Below are positions 9,611 to 19,524 of a stretch of 64,000 nucleotides of DNA, piece after piece; within the stretch, counting starts at the first letter, position 1; each line of letters opens with the position of its first letter. The DNA comes from Bacteroidia bacterium (GTDB lineage Bacteria > Bacteroidota > Bacteroidia > Cytophagales > Cyclobacteriaceae). A program made the translations under genes and the position numbers. The stretch is from contig JAUILA010000011.1 in the NCBI GenBank assembly GCA_030432655.1, positions 109,656-173,655 on the forward strand. Reading direction: 5' to 3'. Under the pieces are notes generated by a model that saw nothing but the letters and a program-made list of their open reading frames with translations, did not search any database and had not been told where the DNA came from.

Positions 9611-9958
9611 ATGAATAACATTATTATAGCCCTGCTGATCGGGGCAGCCGCTGGAATAATTGATACCGTTCCCATGCTGCGAATGAAGGTGCCTGTATTC
9701 TCAGTGGCAGCCATTTTCTGCCAGTGGGTATTTCTCGGCCTGGTGATCCCGTTTATTTCCTGGGATACCGAACCCTGGCTCACGGGACTTATCCTTGGCG
9801 AACTGGGCATGCTTCCCTTTGCCATTCAGGCATTATACAGAAACAAAAAAGCTGTGATTCCAATGATCCTGTTTGCGGGTATTCTGGGGATTGCCATCGG
9901 GGTGGCCGGGGAATATTTCATTAAACCTGCTCCATTGTTCAACATAGAATTCTCCTGA
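9611..9958 (+). CDS. Small four-helix inner-membrane protein
   Basis: 115 residues from the ATG at 9611; the frame is open further upstream but those residues are polar and carry no recognisable start signal. Four hydrophobic segments (about 4-22, 30-52, 58-75, 83-103) with short loops indicate an integral membrane protein. It ends 1 bp before the deacetylase ATG, so the two may be co-expressed. I recognise no family. Confidence 0.5.
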   Translation: MNNIIIALLIGAAAGIIDTVPMLRMKVPVFSVAAIFCQWVFLGLVIPFISWDTEPWLTGLILGELGMLPFAIQALYRNKKAVIPMILFAGILGIAIGVAGEYFIKPAPLFNIEFS

Positions 9959-9959
9959 T

Positions 9960-10865
9960 ATGACCCGACTCCTCACCGCCCTGTTGTTCCTTTATACAGG
10001 ACTCATTAACGGACAGAATATCGCCACCAGGCTGGGATACGATGCCGATGCCCGTTTGCTGATCATTCATGCCGATGACCTGGGCGTTGCTCATTCGGAA
10101 AATGCCGCCAGTATCGAAGCACTCACCAATGGATATGTCAATTCCGGAAGTATTATGGTACCCTGTCCATGGTTTCCTGAAATTGCAAAATACGCCGCTA
10201 AGAACCGGCTGGATTTCGGACTTCATCTCACCCTGACCAGTGAATGGTACAATTATAAATGGGGACCCGTTACTTCCAGCGATCAGGTCTCTTCCCTGAT
10301 CAATGACCAGGGATATTTCTACTCGACAGTGGACTCGGTAGGCAGGTTTGCCGATGCCGGAGAAGCTGAAACCGAGCTCCGCAATCAGGTATTGAAAGCG
10401 CAATCGGCAGGCATTGATATCACTCACCTCGACACACACATGGGTGCGGTGGCAGCCACTCCTGAAATACTTTCCGCTTACATTAAAGTCGGCAGGGAAT
10501 TCAGGCTTCCGGTATTGCTGACCCAACAAATTAGCCGGGCCGGCATTCCACTGACCGAAAGAGATGTTGTTCTGGATTCACTGTACCAGGCCACTCCGCA
10601 GTATTATGAGTCCGGTATGGCCGCATATTATACGGAGGTGATTGAAAACCTTCAACCTGGTCTGAACTGCCTGCTTCTGCATGTTGCCTGGGAGAATGAA
10701 GAAATGAAAGCTGTAACCATCGGACAGATACCCTGGGGAGCAAACTGGCGGCAGCAGGATTTTGATTTCTTCACCAGCGATGCCTGCAAAAAACTGCTGG
10801 AAGACAATAATATCAAACTGGTCACCTGGAAAGAAATTCGCGATAAAATCGTCAGGAAGGATTAA
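9960..10865 (+). CDS. Exported ChbG/YdjC-family carbohydrate deacetylase
   Basis: 301 residues with a signal peptide ending near residue 18 (LYTGLING). The metal-site motifs of the YdjC/ChbG family are all visible: IIHADDLGVAHSEN (about 34-47), DFGLHLTLTSEW (about 85) and DITHLDTHMGAVAATPE (about 155). Characterised relatives remove acetyl groups from chito-oligosaccharides or related sugars. An exported version suggests action on extracellular or periplasmic glycans. Its stop overlaps the stop of the convergent outer-membrane receptor gene by 4 bp. Substrate not determinable. Confidence 0.85.
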   Translation: MTRLLTALLFLYTGLINGQNIATRLGYDADARLLIIHADDLGVAHSENAASIEALTNGYVNSGSIMVPCPWFPEIAKYAAKNRLDFGLHLTLTSEWYNYKWGPVTSSDQVSSLINDQGYFYSTVDSVGRFADAGEAETELRNQVLKAQSAGIDITHLDTHMGAVAATPEILSAYIKVGREFRLPVLLTQQISRAGIPLTERDVVLDSLYQATPQYYESGMAAYYTEVIENLQPGLNCLLLHVAWENEEMKAVTIGQIPWGANWRQQDFDFFTSDACKKLLEDNNIKLVTWKEIRDKIVRKD

Positions 10866-13693
10866 TCCATCGGAGGCCTTCCTCCCCCGCCCCATCGGTT
10901 TTCCCGTTCTCCGTTCCCCTGTGTAAAGTTGCGGACGGTATAGGTGAAGGTTGCCATAAAATACTGCTGCAGTACATTCGTCCGGCTTTCCTCAAAGTAG
11001 CTCTCGGTATTGACCCGGGCAATACTGACATTTTCCTTTAGCAGGTCGAAGACGGAGATTTTAAATTCTCCGCGGTCCTCCTTAAGAAATTTCTTTCCGA
11101 TACTCGCATTCCACAATGTGAAATTCTGGTTGAGTGATTCATCGGAATAGCCGCTGTAATCAAGAAACGATATGTCTGTGCGAAAGACAAAACCCTTCCC
11201 AAAGATCAGGTTGACACGGGCGCCTACCGATTGCTGAATGTAGTCGTCTTCCAGTTCCGGCTGCAGGGTATTCCTGACAATAGTATAATCCGCATTATAC
11301 GAGAGGGTAAAATCTACCCGCTCACTGATATTGCTGGCCACCACCAGGCCGCCTGTGACATTATAACTGTTCGAAACATTCTCCTGCTGATTAATAAGTC
11401 CTGGTGTACGGACATAGGTTAGCCCCAGGGTAGTATTCAGGTTAGATTTAAGTGTGGTCACCGGGAATCCGTAGGTTGCCAGTGACCGGATATTCCAGTA
11501 CCCGTTTACGTTCACTGGCAGTGAGATTTGTGTACCCTCGTTTACTCCTACCCCGCCGGCAAGAACCGAATCCTGCCCGACGATGTACGTGGTGTTGGTT
11601 ACGTAGTCCGCTGTGTTTCTGACCATACCGAGCAGGAAAAAGGTCGTGGATTTATCCGGATTGGTACTGGAATACCTGGACACCACGAAATTTGTCCTGC
11701 TCTGCTGAAGGGAGGGGTTTCCTATGCTCAGGAACAACGGATTTGTATTGTCCACCACATTCTGTAACTGGCCGACGGAAGGCGCATCGGTTGATGTGCG
11801 GTAGAATATACGGAGGTTGCTGGTTCGGGAGAAGGTATATCGCATCATGAGGCTGGGCAGCACATTATTGAATGTACGTTCAATATTGCCGGTTTGCGGA
11901 AATTCCTGTTCGCTTTTCAAAATGGCATGCTGAAAGGATATTCCAGCGCGAAGAAATAGTTTATCCATTCGCCACATCAGGCCGGCAACGGGACGATGCG
12001 CTTCGTACCTGGCCGTAAAATTATTGGACAATGCGGTGTCCAGGTCCTGCCGGACTTCCATAAACGGATCGTACGAAAAGGTCTCTTTTTGTGAATCGTT
12101 GCCGTTTCTGTCAAATTCATATCCCATCTGAAGTTGCATTCTTTCTCCAAGTGGCTCGGTATAATTAATATTGACACCAAAGGATCTGCCCGGATTTGAC
12201 GTGTCAACCAGCTGGTTGATGCTGTCACTGCGGCCCGAAAGGAAATAGCGGTTGGCAGATGCCTGCAAAGATTCACCCTCACTGTCATTCAGCCTGCCAT
12301 CCAGGTTTACTGAGAAGGTCCTTCCTCTTTTTTCAAAGCGATGACGGTACAGAATACGCGCATTCGCGGTAAATCCATTGCGCTCACTCTGATAGTCAGA
12401 AACGGAACTGTTAACAGTATCCGCAGCCGGGGTCATAGTAAACCCATTTATGAATTCATCCGAATTGTTGTCCTGGTAATTGAATGAAGGAGTGAACAAA
12501 ACGGAGTTTCTTTCGTCAATATCATATTCTATCCGAAAATTCACCCGGTGACTCCTGTTCATGCTGAAGACAGAGGAGGATTCATCGTATATCTGACTCG
12601 AATCCGCACCCAGGAATGTTTCCCGGCTGCGCAGTTGAATGTTGTCATTATCCACCCTGTTAAAGAAATAACTCCCATTGATCTTCAATTTTTCACCCAC
12701 TTCTTCATCAATATTGATTCCGAACGACTTCGTATCTGAAATCCCGTTCTGCTGTCCGCCTGTAAAATTCGTCGCACCACCGGAACCTCCGCCCATACCA
12801 CCGCCCCCGCGTCGTCCGCGTGATGACCGGCCACTGGCTACGCCGAGAAGATCATCGCCCGAAAAATTCTGCTGGTTGATATTATTCAGCATGCCAAGCA
12901 CTGAAATGCGCCGGCTCTCATCAAAGGAATTGAAGTTTCCCCCTATTGAATATCGCTGATCAGTACCGGCTCCTGCATAAATGCGACCAAATTCCCCGTC
13001 ACGCATTTCCTGCCGGGTGACGATATTGATGGTCTTGGTGGTGTTCCCGTCGTCAAATCCGGAAAACCTTGACTGCTCACTTTGCTGATCAAATACCTCG
13101 ATCTTGTCAATTATCTCGGCAGGAATGTTTTTCAGCGCCAGGGACGGATCATTCGAAAAAAACTCTTTCCCGTCTACAAGCACCTTTTGCACACTTTCCC
13201 CCTGGGCCTGAACCTGTCCCTGATTGACAATGATACCGGGCATTTTGGCCACCAGGTCTTCCGCAGTAGCATCCGGATTGGTCTTGTAGGCATCAGCCGC
13301 CATACTGGTGGTATCTCCCCTCACCTCTACAGGAACTACCTGGCCTTTCACCTGTACTTCCTCAAGTATCCGCGTGTCCGGGTTCATGCGGATAACCTTC
13401 AGGTCAGTATCTTCGGTGATCCGTACAAACGTGGCATAGGGTTCATAAGCGATGCTGGTAATGGTTAATTTGTAAAAAGCCTGTGAAAGTTTGGTGATGC
13501 GAAACCGGCCTGTATCATCCGCCGCACTGTTATGTGTAAGCGTACTGTCCTTGACATTAACCAGTAATATGGTAGCTCCTGTAACCGGGGAGGAATCTTC
13601 AGCGTCCTGAACTGTTCCGGTCAGCACAAACTCCTGGGCGCTGGCAGACCACAAAAAAGATGTAGTCATGACCAGGGTTAACAGTAATTTCAT
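10862..13693 (-). CDS. Outer-membrane receptor with carboxypeptidase-like domain and OMP_b-brl_3 barrel
   Basis: 943 residues. A signal peptide (about 1-19) precedes a CarboxypepD_reg-like domain (about 22-110, VLTGTVQDAEDSSPVTGAT) and a plug-like region (about 120-225, MPGIIVNQGQVQAQGESVQ then VLVDGKEFFSNDP). The rest is a large barrel of the OMP_b-brl_3 type. A glycine/arginine-rich insert (about 285-305, RRGGGGMGGGSGG) and a glycine-rich C-terminus are notable; such inserts are common in this receptor type. The start overlaps the stop of the upstream Spy-like gene by 4 bp. Ligand unknown. Confidence 0.85.
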   Translation of the reverse strand: MKLLLTLVMTTSFLWSASAQEFVLTGTVQDAEDSSPVTGATILLVNVKDSTLTHNSAADDTGRFRITKLSQAFYKLTITSIAYEPYATFVRITEDTDLKVIRMNPDTRILEEVQVKGQVVPVEVRGDTTSMAADAYKTNPDATAEDLVAKMPGIIVNQGQVQAQGESVQKVLVDGKEFFSNDPSLALKNIPAEIIDKIEVFDQQSEQSRFSGFDDGNTTKTINIVTRQEMRDGEFGRIYAGAGTDQRYSIGGNFNSFDESRRISVLGMLNNINQQNFSGDDLLGVASGRSSRGRRGGGGMGGGSGGATNFTGGQQNGISDTKSFGINIDEEVGEKLKINGSYFFNRVDNDNIQLRSRETFLGADSSQIYDESSSVFSMNRSHRVNFRIEYDIDERNSVLFTPSFNYQDNNSDEFINGFTMTPAADTVNSSVSDYQSERNGFTANARILYRHRFEKRGRTFSVNLDGRLNDSEGESLQASANRYFLSGRSDSINQLVDTSNPGRSFGVNINYTEPLGERMQLQMGYEFDRNGNDSQKETFSYDPFMEVRQDLDTALSNNFTARYEAHRPVAGLMWRMDKLFLRAGISFQHAILKSEQEFPQTGNIERTFNNVLPSLMMRYTFSRTSNLRIFYRTSTDAPSVGQLQNVVDNTNPLFLSIGNPSLQQSRTNFVVSRYSSTNPDKSTTFFLLGMVRNTADYVTNTTYIVGQDSVLAGGVGVNEGTQISLPVNVNGYWNIRSLATYGFPVTTLKSNLNTTLGLTYVRTPGLINQQENVSNSYNVTGGLVVASNISERVDFTLSYNADYTIVRNTLQPELEDDYIQQSVGARVNLIFGKGFVFRTDISFLDYSGYSDESLNQNFTLWNASIGKKFLKEDRGEFKISVFDLLKENVSIARVNTESYFEESRTNVLQQYFMATFTYTVRNFTQGNGERENRWGGGGRPPMD

Positions 13694-14055
13694 TGATTGT
13701 CCCGGTTTCCTCTGCGCCTCATCCGATTTCTCATCTGCTCCCTGATTTCTTCAAAACGGGCGAATTGTTCCTCTGACATGATATCACGGAAGGCGTTCAC
13801 CTTCTTTTCCTGAATCTCCGGGAGTTTCTCCCTGAAAAGGGCCATGTCCCCGCTGTCCTGTAAGGCCTGAACTGACGAAGAGACTTCCAGGTAAACCTGG
13901 TCAATGAGCAGCTTCTGGTCATCGGACAGGTCTGCAATACTGTCATACAGCATCTTTTTTTCTCTGTCCATGCGATCCGCAAGATTCATGCGCTGGCCCT
14001 GGGCCATTGACCCTGACACCATCAAAGTCATCAGGAGAATCAGAATGTATTTCAT
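13690..14055 (-). CDS. Small exported Spy/CpxP-like protein coupled to an outer-membrane receptor
   Basis: The open frame reaches back to 14,121, but the ATG at 14,055 (or 14,061) begins a clean signal peptide ending SGSMAQ, giving about 121 residues. The mature part is helical, rich in Arg, Lys and Glu, with the pattern LSDDQKLLIDQVY and an EEQFARFEEIREQM segment like the LTxxQ helices of Spy/CpxP. These are periplasmic chaperone or stress-sensor proteins. It overlaps the receptor start by 4 bp (ATGA), so the two are made together. Confidence 0.65.
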   Translation of the reverse strand: MKYILILLMTLMVSGSMAQGQRMNLADRMDREKKMLYDSIADLSDDQKLLIDQVYLEVSSSVQALQDSGDMALFREKLPEIQEKKVNAFRDIMSEEQFARFEEIREQMRNRMRRRGNRDNQ

Positions 14056-14239
14056 AGGCATTTGCCGGATTATCCCCGAAGTTAAATGGAGTATCTTTCT
14101 AAAAAATAAATATTCAACCAACCACCTGTTTTAAATTTCCTGTGGTTAATTAATGATTTGAATTTATATCCTGACAATTAGATGCCTGTTAAACACAAAG
14201 GTTTAATGATGGTCAACATTTTTTTTTAGTGGTTTGGGA

Positions 14240-15847
14240 TCAGCTCTGCTCTGTTTTTTTAACGAATACAGCCAGCTGTGCAGCCACCTCATCCGCCTCC
14301 CGGTTCCGGTCAAGTTCCCTGAGTGCTTTTTCTTTTCCTTCCAGGGCAATTCTGCGGTTAGGCGTCTTTTTTAAGCCCCGGTTAAACATGTCAACTGCCT
14401 CTTCAGACCGCCCCTGTTCAAGCAACCAGTTGCCATACAGATCATAGGAGGAATAAGGAATATCCGGCGGACCCACCGGTGGCCCCAGTTCGTCTTCCAG
14501 TTCAACCGCCGCCCGCATTGCCTCTTCTGCCCTGTCCATATCACCCAGCACCATTGCTTCCAGGGCATTCATTTCCCTGGCCATCACACGAGCCCGGAGC
14601 AGCTCGCGCTTGTTCGGCGCATACCTGGTCGGACCCACACTGCAAAGGGACACTCCTTCATCCGTGACGACCAGCTCAGCGGCAGCAATATACATTTCAA
14701 GCGTATCGGTTTCCTGATTGATAATATCCGCATTCCCGGCATCCTTAGCCATCAGGGCATTCAGGAAATGAACGCCAGATTTGGCGGTCAGGCCAAGATC
14801 ATTGTATGCTACGTTTCTGTTCCAGTGATCACCAGGCATTTCACCAGTTTCCACCCGCTGGAAATTCTGCATCATGATCAGGTAAGAACGTGCCGCGGCT
14901 GTACCTGCACTTTCCTTAAATACGTACATATCTTCAAGCAACTGAGCCGCCTCGCTAAATCTTTTCTGCTGAAGATATCCATAATGCAGCCAGGCATAGC
15001 TGTGGTACCCGCGGGCCTCGTCACCCAGTCCTTTGCGTTCCATCCTGCTCACCGATGCCGCGTAGGATGTCTCATTCGATGCCACAACGTTATTCCACAT
15101 TCCCATTGCCAGGTAAATATGTGAGGGCATATGCAAGGCATGTGTGGCATCCGGGGCTACTTCTGAATACCTGTCGGCCGCCTTCTCTGCTTTTTCCGCT
15201 ACCTCCGGGTTGTCGTAGGCATGGATCATGTAATGCAGGGCGCCGGGATGATTCGGGTTTTCTTCGAGTATTCCTTCGGCAATACGGGCTGATTGTGCGG
15301 AATATCCTTGCTCCCCTGAATCAGCCCACATCAATCCAAGCGCGTAAAATGCCGCCACTTCCTGGTTATCCGGGAAATCCTGATAAAGGCCAGCCATATG
15401 ATCGGCATATTCACGATTCCTTTCCTGCAATTCTCCCTCGCCATACAGGATTTCAATACCTTCCCAAAAGCCTCGTTCAAGGTCATCCTGTGCCTTAGCC
15501 ATGCGCTGCTCATATGATTCTCCGAGCCGCTTTATTACCCCGCGCCCTCCTTCCACATCCTGAAGCCCCCATAATGCTTTATAATGCGTCATGGCTTCTC
15601 CCCAGTAGGCCATGACCTCACCGGGTGCTGCTTCCCTGGCTTCCGTAAATGCCTCCCGTGCGTCATCGTATTCAAAGCTGTGAAGCAGAAGTAGTCCGCG
15701 GTCAAAGGCAGAACGGGCATTCCCGTCAATAACAAATTCGTGCTGAAGGTCGCCAAGAGTCGGGTTGGCCGAACCGTCCTTTTCCTGATCCGGCCGGCAA
15801 CCGGCCATCAATAGAAGGGTAATAAGAAGCACAGACAAAGATTTCAT
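14240..15847 (-). CDS. TPR-repeat lipoprotein
   Basis: The ATG at 15,847 starts a lipoprotein signal ending in LLLMAGC (535 residues); the longer open frame upstream has no signal sequence. The mature protein is almost wholly helical with TPR-like pairs, for example SAFDRGLLLLHSFEYDDARE (about 40-60), PNHPGALHYMIHAYDNPEVA (about 195-215) and SEEAVDMFNRGLKKTPNRR near the C-terminus. Such proteins are tethered scaffolds or binding proteins in the cell envelope. No catalytic domain is seen. Confidence 0.75.
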   Translation of the reverse strand: MKSLSVLLITLLLMAGCRPDQEKDGSANPTLGDLQHEFVIDGNARSAFDRGLLLLHSFEYDDAREAFTEAREAAPGEVMAYWGEAMTHYKALWGLQDVEGGRGVIKRLGESYEQRMAKAQDDLERGFWEGIEILYGEGELQERNREYADHMAGLYQDFPDNQEVAAFYALGLMWADSGEQGYSAQSARIAEGILEENPNHPGALHYMIHAYDNPEVAEKAEKAADRYSEVAPDATHALHMPSHIYLAMGMWNNVVASNETSYAASVSRMERKGLGDEARGYHSYAWLHYGYLQQKRFSEAAQLLEDMYVFKESAGTAAARSYLIMMQNFQRVETGEMPGDHWNRNVAYNDLGLTAKSGVHFLNALMAKDAGNADIINQETDTLEMYIAAAELVVTDEGVSLCSVGPTRYAPNKRELLRARVMAREMNALEAMVLGDMDRAEEAMRAAVELEDELGPPVGPPDIPYSSYDLYGNWLLEQGRSEEAVDMFNRGLKKTPNRRIALEGKEKALRELDRNREADEVAAQLAVFVKKTEQS

Positions 15848-15916
15848 AGCGTCGGAAGAATTGATCTTAATCAATATAATCAATTCCGCGCAATGATTGG
15901 AGGAGCAACGATCATT

Positions 15917-15950
15917 AAAAAAGCCGCTGAACAACTCCAGCGGCTTTTAT
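15917..15950 (-). terminator. Rho-independent terminator of the GIN-domain gene
   Basis: AAGCCGCTG at 15,921-15,929 pairs with CAGCGGCTT at 15,938-15,946 across an 8-nt loop. Read on the minus strand, the stem is followed by TTTTTT, and it begins about 11 bp after the stop at 15,961. The TTTT run on the other side means it could also work in the plus direction, but no gene there needs it. Confidence 0.85.
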
Positions 15951-15960
15951 ACCTGAATTT

Positions 15961-16698
15961 TTAATTGACCTTGAAGAGTCTCGCTTCTCCGATTATGATG
16001 TTTTTGTGGAGCATGGGATTACCATAATAGGTGATTGTAGGCTCACCAAAAGCAGATACATCCAGCTCATCACTTGCATGAAGCACCAGCTCGCTTTCCC
16101 CGTAAATTTTTGCTTTGGAGTACTCACTGGTCATTTTCGCCACATCGACATGGCTTGTTCCATACAGGACAAATTTCTGTTCACTTACTTTCCCGCTGCG
16201 GATTTTCAGCTCGCATTCTCCATAGCTGACCACTTTTAATGACTCAGCGTCAAGGGAAGCGATCTCTATTTCATTGCTGCCGTATGTCTTCAGTTTAAAC
16301 CTGACCGCATCCACCGGGGATTCACAAACCACTCGCTGATCTCCTCGAACCTCCAGGCTACTCAGATAGGAATACGTTACATAGGCCGTGATCTCGGCAT
16401 CACGGTAAATATCCTGTCGGTAATTATAATCCACTTTCTTTGTCTTGGGAACATAGCGGGCCTCATCCAGGTAAAGTTGAAGAGTGGACCCATCAACGTC
16501 TACGTTCACGACGGACGGATCAACATGAGCGTATTCAATTGTCACTTCCTCAGAATTCCCGTGTGTCAGCACTACATTTATATGCGGTGAAACAACGATC
16601 CTGTCAAACTTGCCAATCTCTTTCGTGAAGCTTTCCTGCGCCATGGTCATGGCCGGCAGAATGAATGCTAATGCTGTTAATTGCAGAATTTTACGCAT
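15961..16698 (-). CDS. Exported GIN-domain (DUF2807-like) protein
   Basis: 245 residues with a signal peptide ending near residue 20 (PAMTMAQ). The rest follows the head-GIN beta-helix pattern: FTKEIGKFDRIVVSPHINV at the start of the domain, repeated short strands such as LEVRGDQRV, and a C-terminal VSAFGEPTITYYGNP turn. These domains are common, abundant envelope proteins of Bacteroidota with no defined activity. A possible ECF-type promoter lies upstream and a strong terminator downstream, so it is probably a single-gene transcript. Confidence 0.8.
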   Translation of the reverse strand: MRKILQLTALAFILPAMTMAQESFTKEIGKFDRIVVSPHINVVLTHGNSEEVTIEYAHVDPSVVNVDVDGSTLQLYLDEARYVPKTKKVDYNYRQDIYRDAEITAYVTYSYLSSLEVRGDQRVVCESPVDAVRFKLKTYGSNEIEIASLDAESLKVVSYGECELKIRSGKVSEQKFVLYGTSHVDVAKMTSEYSKAKIYGESELVLHASDELDVSAFGEPTITYYGNPMLHKNIIIGEARLFKVN

Positions 16699-17017
16699 GG
16701 TTAGTTGTTGTTTATTAGAAAGACGTCAGGGCCTTTGGAGAAGTTGCATGAGGATTGTAAAAAAATGTCACTAAAACGAATATTATTCATGCCGTGGTTC
16801 TGTGAGTTACCCGGAATGTGAAAAATTCCCGGCTGATTTTGTCATTATGCAAATCCGGGATATGGGAAATACCCACTTTAAATCTAATGAAGGCGGTTTT
16901 CAAGATTTGGCATCTTCTTTGTTTATTATGAAGTGGTTCAGGCAATCCATAAGTCCTGGACAGGTTGTTGTTTTGTATTTGACCAGGAACCGTTCACAAG
17001 GTGGGCGGTTCCTTTTT
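16699..17017. other. Gene-free intergenic stretch with a plus-strand terminator
   Basis: About 320 bp between two minus-strand genes. Besides the possible promoter at its left end it holds a plus-oriented terminator at its right end. A 74-codon plus frame (16,802-17,026) runs through the terminator and has no family likeness. A short untranslated plus-strand RNA ending at about 17,019 is possible. Confidence 0.4.
16722..16747 (-). promoter_or_regulatory. Possible ECF-sigma promoter of the GIN-domain gene
   Basis: On the minus strand GCAAC (16,747-16,743) is followed after 17 nt by CGTC (16,725-16,722), ending about 23 bp before the start at 16,698. AAC and CGTC elements at this spacing are typical of -35 and -10 sites of ECF sigma factors. 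The match is short, so this is a suggestion only. Confidence 0.35.
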
Positions 17018-17019
17018 TT
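16985..17019 (+). terminator. Plus-oriented hairpin with T tract, no obvious gene upstream
   Basis: AGGAACCG (16,985-16,992) pairs with CGGTTCCT (17,006-17,013), followed by seven T on the plus strand. On the minus strand the stem is followed by GGTCAAATAC, so it is not a proper terminator for the minus-strand permease that ends at 17,018. It abuts that gene's stop codon. Confidence 0.6.
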
Positions 17020-19417
17020 ATTCTGAGCTAAGGACATCAGTCGGATTCCGGCCTTTTAGTCTCCGGAGAATAACAGCAGTTGTCAGCAGTAAAACGATTC
17101 CTATTCCAGCCAGTCCTGCCAGAAACGGCAGGATCGTAATATTAACACGATAGGCATATTGTCTCAGCCAGAAATCAAGCAGATACCAGGTGAGCGGGAT
17201 CCCCGCCAGGCATCCGGCACAAAAAATTATAATGAGCCTCTGTGTCAGCAACATCCCCAGGGAATTCCTGTCTGCCCCTAGTACACGCCGGATAGCCAGC
17301 TCCTTCTCCCTGGCCCTGATCATATAGATCAGTAATCCCAGGATTCCAAGAAAGGCAATCAGTACAGCCAGAAAAGAATACCAACCGATAATTACAAGTT
17401 GGTTGCGCTCACTGGCATAATGGAGCGCATAAAGATCGTCCATGAACGTAAGATCGAGCGGAGCATCCGGAGCCAGCTCCTTCCATTCCGATTCGATGGT
17501 CCGGATAACCGAACTGATTTGCGACCCGTTTGTACGGATCAGCACATTCCTGACCCAAACAGGCTCCTGCACCAGTACAAGCGGATCGATCCGGTTTCTT
17601 AGTGATTCCTGGTGGTAATCTTCAATGACACCAACAATTGGCCCTTCTTGCAAGGTGATTCCCCCGATCGACCACGTCATATTTCTTCCGATGGCGTCTC
17701 CCGGCGTTTTCAAACCCAGTTCGGCTACGGCTGTTTCATTAAGGATATACTCCCGTGGTTCATTCTCCAGGTAGTTCACAAGATCTTCTGGCATGCTCTC
17801 AGGAGCTGATTTCTTACTGGAAAACGTATGCCCCGCCACGAATTGTGATTCCATCACCGAAAAGAACCCGTCGCCTACTATCTGAATGTCCAGGACCGGT
17901 GCCTGTCCTTCCGCCCATTCCGACCCGTCCATGGTCACCGACCCGGCATCCCGGATCTCACGCGACGGGACTTCCATCACCTGGGCGATTCCTTCCACGC
18001 CGGGATGCTGAGAAACTGAATTGGCAAAAACATCAAACTGGCGCTGCAGACCTTTGGGGATTTCCCTCAGTACAACAATTTGATCCTCCTGTTCACTGCC
18101 TGAAAGCATATACCTGAACTGATCTTCCAGGACCATGGCCCCGCTGATGACCATCAGTGAAATGATCATCTGGATACCCACCAGGATATTCCTGAGTCCG
18201 AAGCGCTGGCTTCCGCTGCTACTACGACCCTGCAGTACGTTCATTGGCTGGCTTTTCAGCTGAACAATTAGCGGGTAAAGGGTACAGATTACCGCAAAGG
18301 CTATCCCGGATAAAACGAGCAATACGTACTCACGCGGGCCCGGAACGGCCAGGTCGACCACGTTGGTTATTTTTGGCTGGAGAATAATAAAAAGGCCAAT
18401 GGCAAACAGGGAGGCTATGGTGGCAAGTGTCGTCGACTCAAGTAACATATACCGTATAAGCCGTCCTGAATTATTGCCCAGTACCTTCTTCACACTCTCC
18501 ATTTTTTTACGGCCTATGGCGCGGGCCAGCTGCAGATTCATATAATTGACCCCGGACAGGATCAAAATAGCCGAACCAGCCAGCAGGAATATCATCAGGT
18601 ACCGCAAATTACTGTTGGGGGTAATCTCCCGGGCAAGATTCGAATGCAGATGAATATCTTTCACGGGCTGCAGGGGGAAAGAAATCTTCCCTGCATCATC
18701 CGGATCCTGTTTCGCCACAAGCTCAGGAAAATAACCGCTCACCTTGTTTGCATCGGATGCGTTGTTCAGCAGCAGGTAAACATACGCCCAGCCGGTACGT
18801 GCCTCGGGCGAGGGAAATGACGTCAGCAGGTTGACCGGCAGGTGGGTGTTGTCGGGTAGGTCCCGCATGATGCCGGTTACGGTATAGGAAACCAGTGAAT
18901 CATTCTCCATGAATTTCACTTCTTCCCCAAGTATATTCTCCGTGCCAAACCAGTTACGCGCGGTCTCCCTGGTCAGTACGACACTGCGTGGTTCCGATAA
19001 AGCTTTCTCCGGATTTCCACGCAGGAGTTCAAAGTCGAATACCTTGAAAACTTCCGGATCGGTACTGTAAGCGTGGCTAATCCGGTACGCCTGGCGACGT
19101 ACTTTTACGTCCCGCGGGTGATAATCCTGAAATCTGATCAGGGATTCAACCTCGGGAATTTCCTGCTCCAGCCGGTTAACATATTCCCTGTCAACCCGGG
19201 CCCAGTGCATATCATACTGATCAGCATGATTATGCATAGTAACCCTGAATATTCGGTCAGCATTTGTGTGAATATTCTCATAACTGGTTTCATTGCTAAT
19301 CAGCAGGAAGGTCACCAGCATCACGAGCAGGCCTGTTGTTAAACCAAGAATATTGACCGCGCTGTAGAATTTCTTCTTTCGGATGGTGCGGATGATCAGC
19401 TTAAGGTCATAAAACAT
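17018..19417 (-). CDS. FtsX/MacB-type ABC transporter permease (stand-alone)
   Basis: 799 residues. An N-terminal helix (about 20-45, NILGLTTGLLVMLVTFLLI) is followed by a MacB-type periplasmic domain (about 50-265), three membrane helices near 275-385, a second periplasmic domain (about 425-655) and a final three-helix FtsX bundle (about 670-790) containing AIRRVLGADRNSLGMLL. This duplicated layout is the common Bacteroidota permease of the MacB family, which moves or extracts envelope substrates rather than importing. No ATPase gene is nearby. It shares layout with the genes at 20,357 and 40,386. Confidence 0.85.
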   Translation of the reverse strand: MFYDLKLIIRTIRKKKFYSAVNILGLTTGLLVMLVTFLLISNETSYENIHTNADRIFRVTMHNHADQYDMHWARVDREYVNRLEQEIPEVESLIRFQDYHPRDVKVRRQAYRISHAYSTDPEVFKVFDFELLRGNPEKALSEPRSVVLTRETARNWFGTENILGEEVKFMENDSLVSYTVTGIMRDLPDNTHLPVNLLTSFPSPEARTGWAYVYLLLNNASDANKVSGYFPELVAKQDPDDAGKISFPLQPVKDIHLHSNLAREITPNSNLRYLMIFLLAGSAILILSGVNYMNLQLARAIGRKKMESVKKVLGNNSGRLIRYMLLESTTLATIASLFAIGLFIILQPKITNVVDLAVPGPREYVLLVLSGIAFAVICTLYPLIVQLKSQPMNVLQGRSSSGSQRFGLRNILVGIQMIISLMVISGAMVLEDQFRYMLSGSEQEDQIVVLREIPKGLQRQFDVFANSVSQHPGVEGIAQVMEVPSREIRDAGSVTMDGSEWAEGQAPVLDIQIVGDGFFSVMESQFVAGHTFSSKKSAPESMPEDLVNYLENEPREYILNETAVAELGLKTPGDAIGRNMTWSIGGITLQEGPIVGVIEDYHQESLRNRIDPLVLVQEPVWVRNVLIRTNGSQISSVIRTIESEWKELAPDAPLDLTFMDDLYALHYASERNQLVIIGWYSFLAVLIAFLGILGLLIYMIRAREKELAIRRVLGADRNSLGMLLTQRLIIIFCAGCLAGIPLTWYLLDFWLRQYAYRVNITILPFLAGLAGIGIVLLLTTAVILRRLKGRNPTDVLSSE

Positions 19418-19524
19418 AAATCGGGGGAATAGAAACCGGTATTAATATTACGTCATATTTCGATGGCGCACATAGTAATTCAGCAGAAAAAACAGTAGTT
19501 TCAGGCCGTTTAACCCGATAACTC

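Noticed and set aside
16802..17026. 74-codon plus-strand frame
   Set aside because: It reads through a strong terminator hairpin and has no recognisable composition or family; treated as chance.
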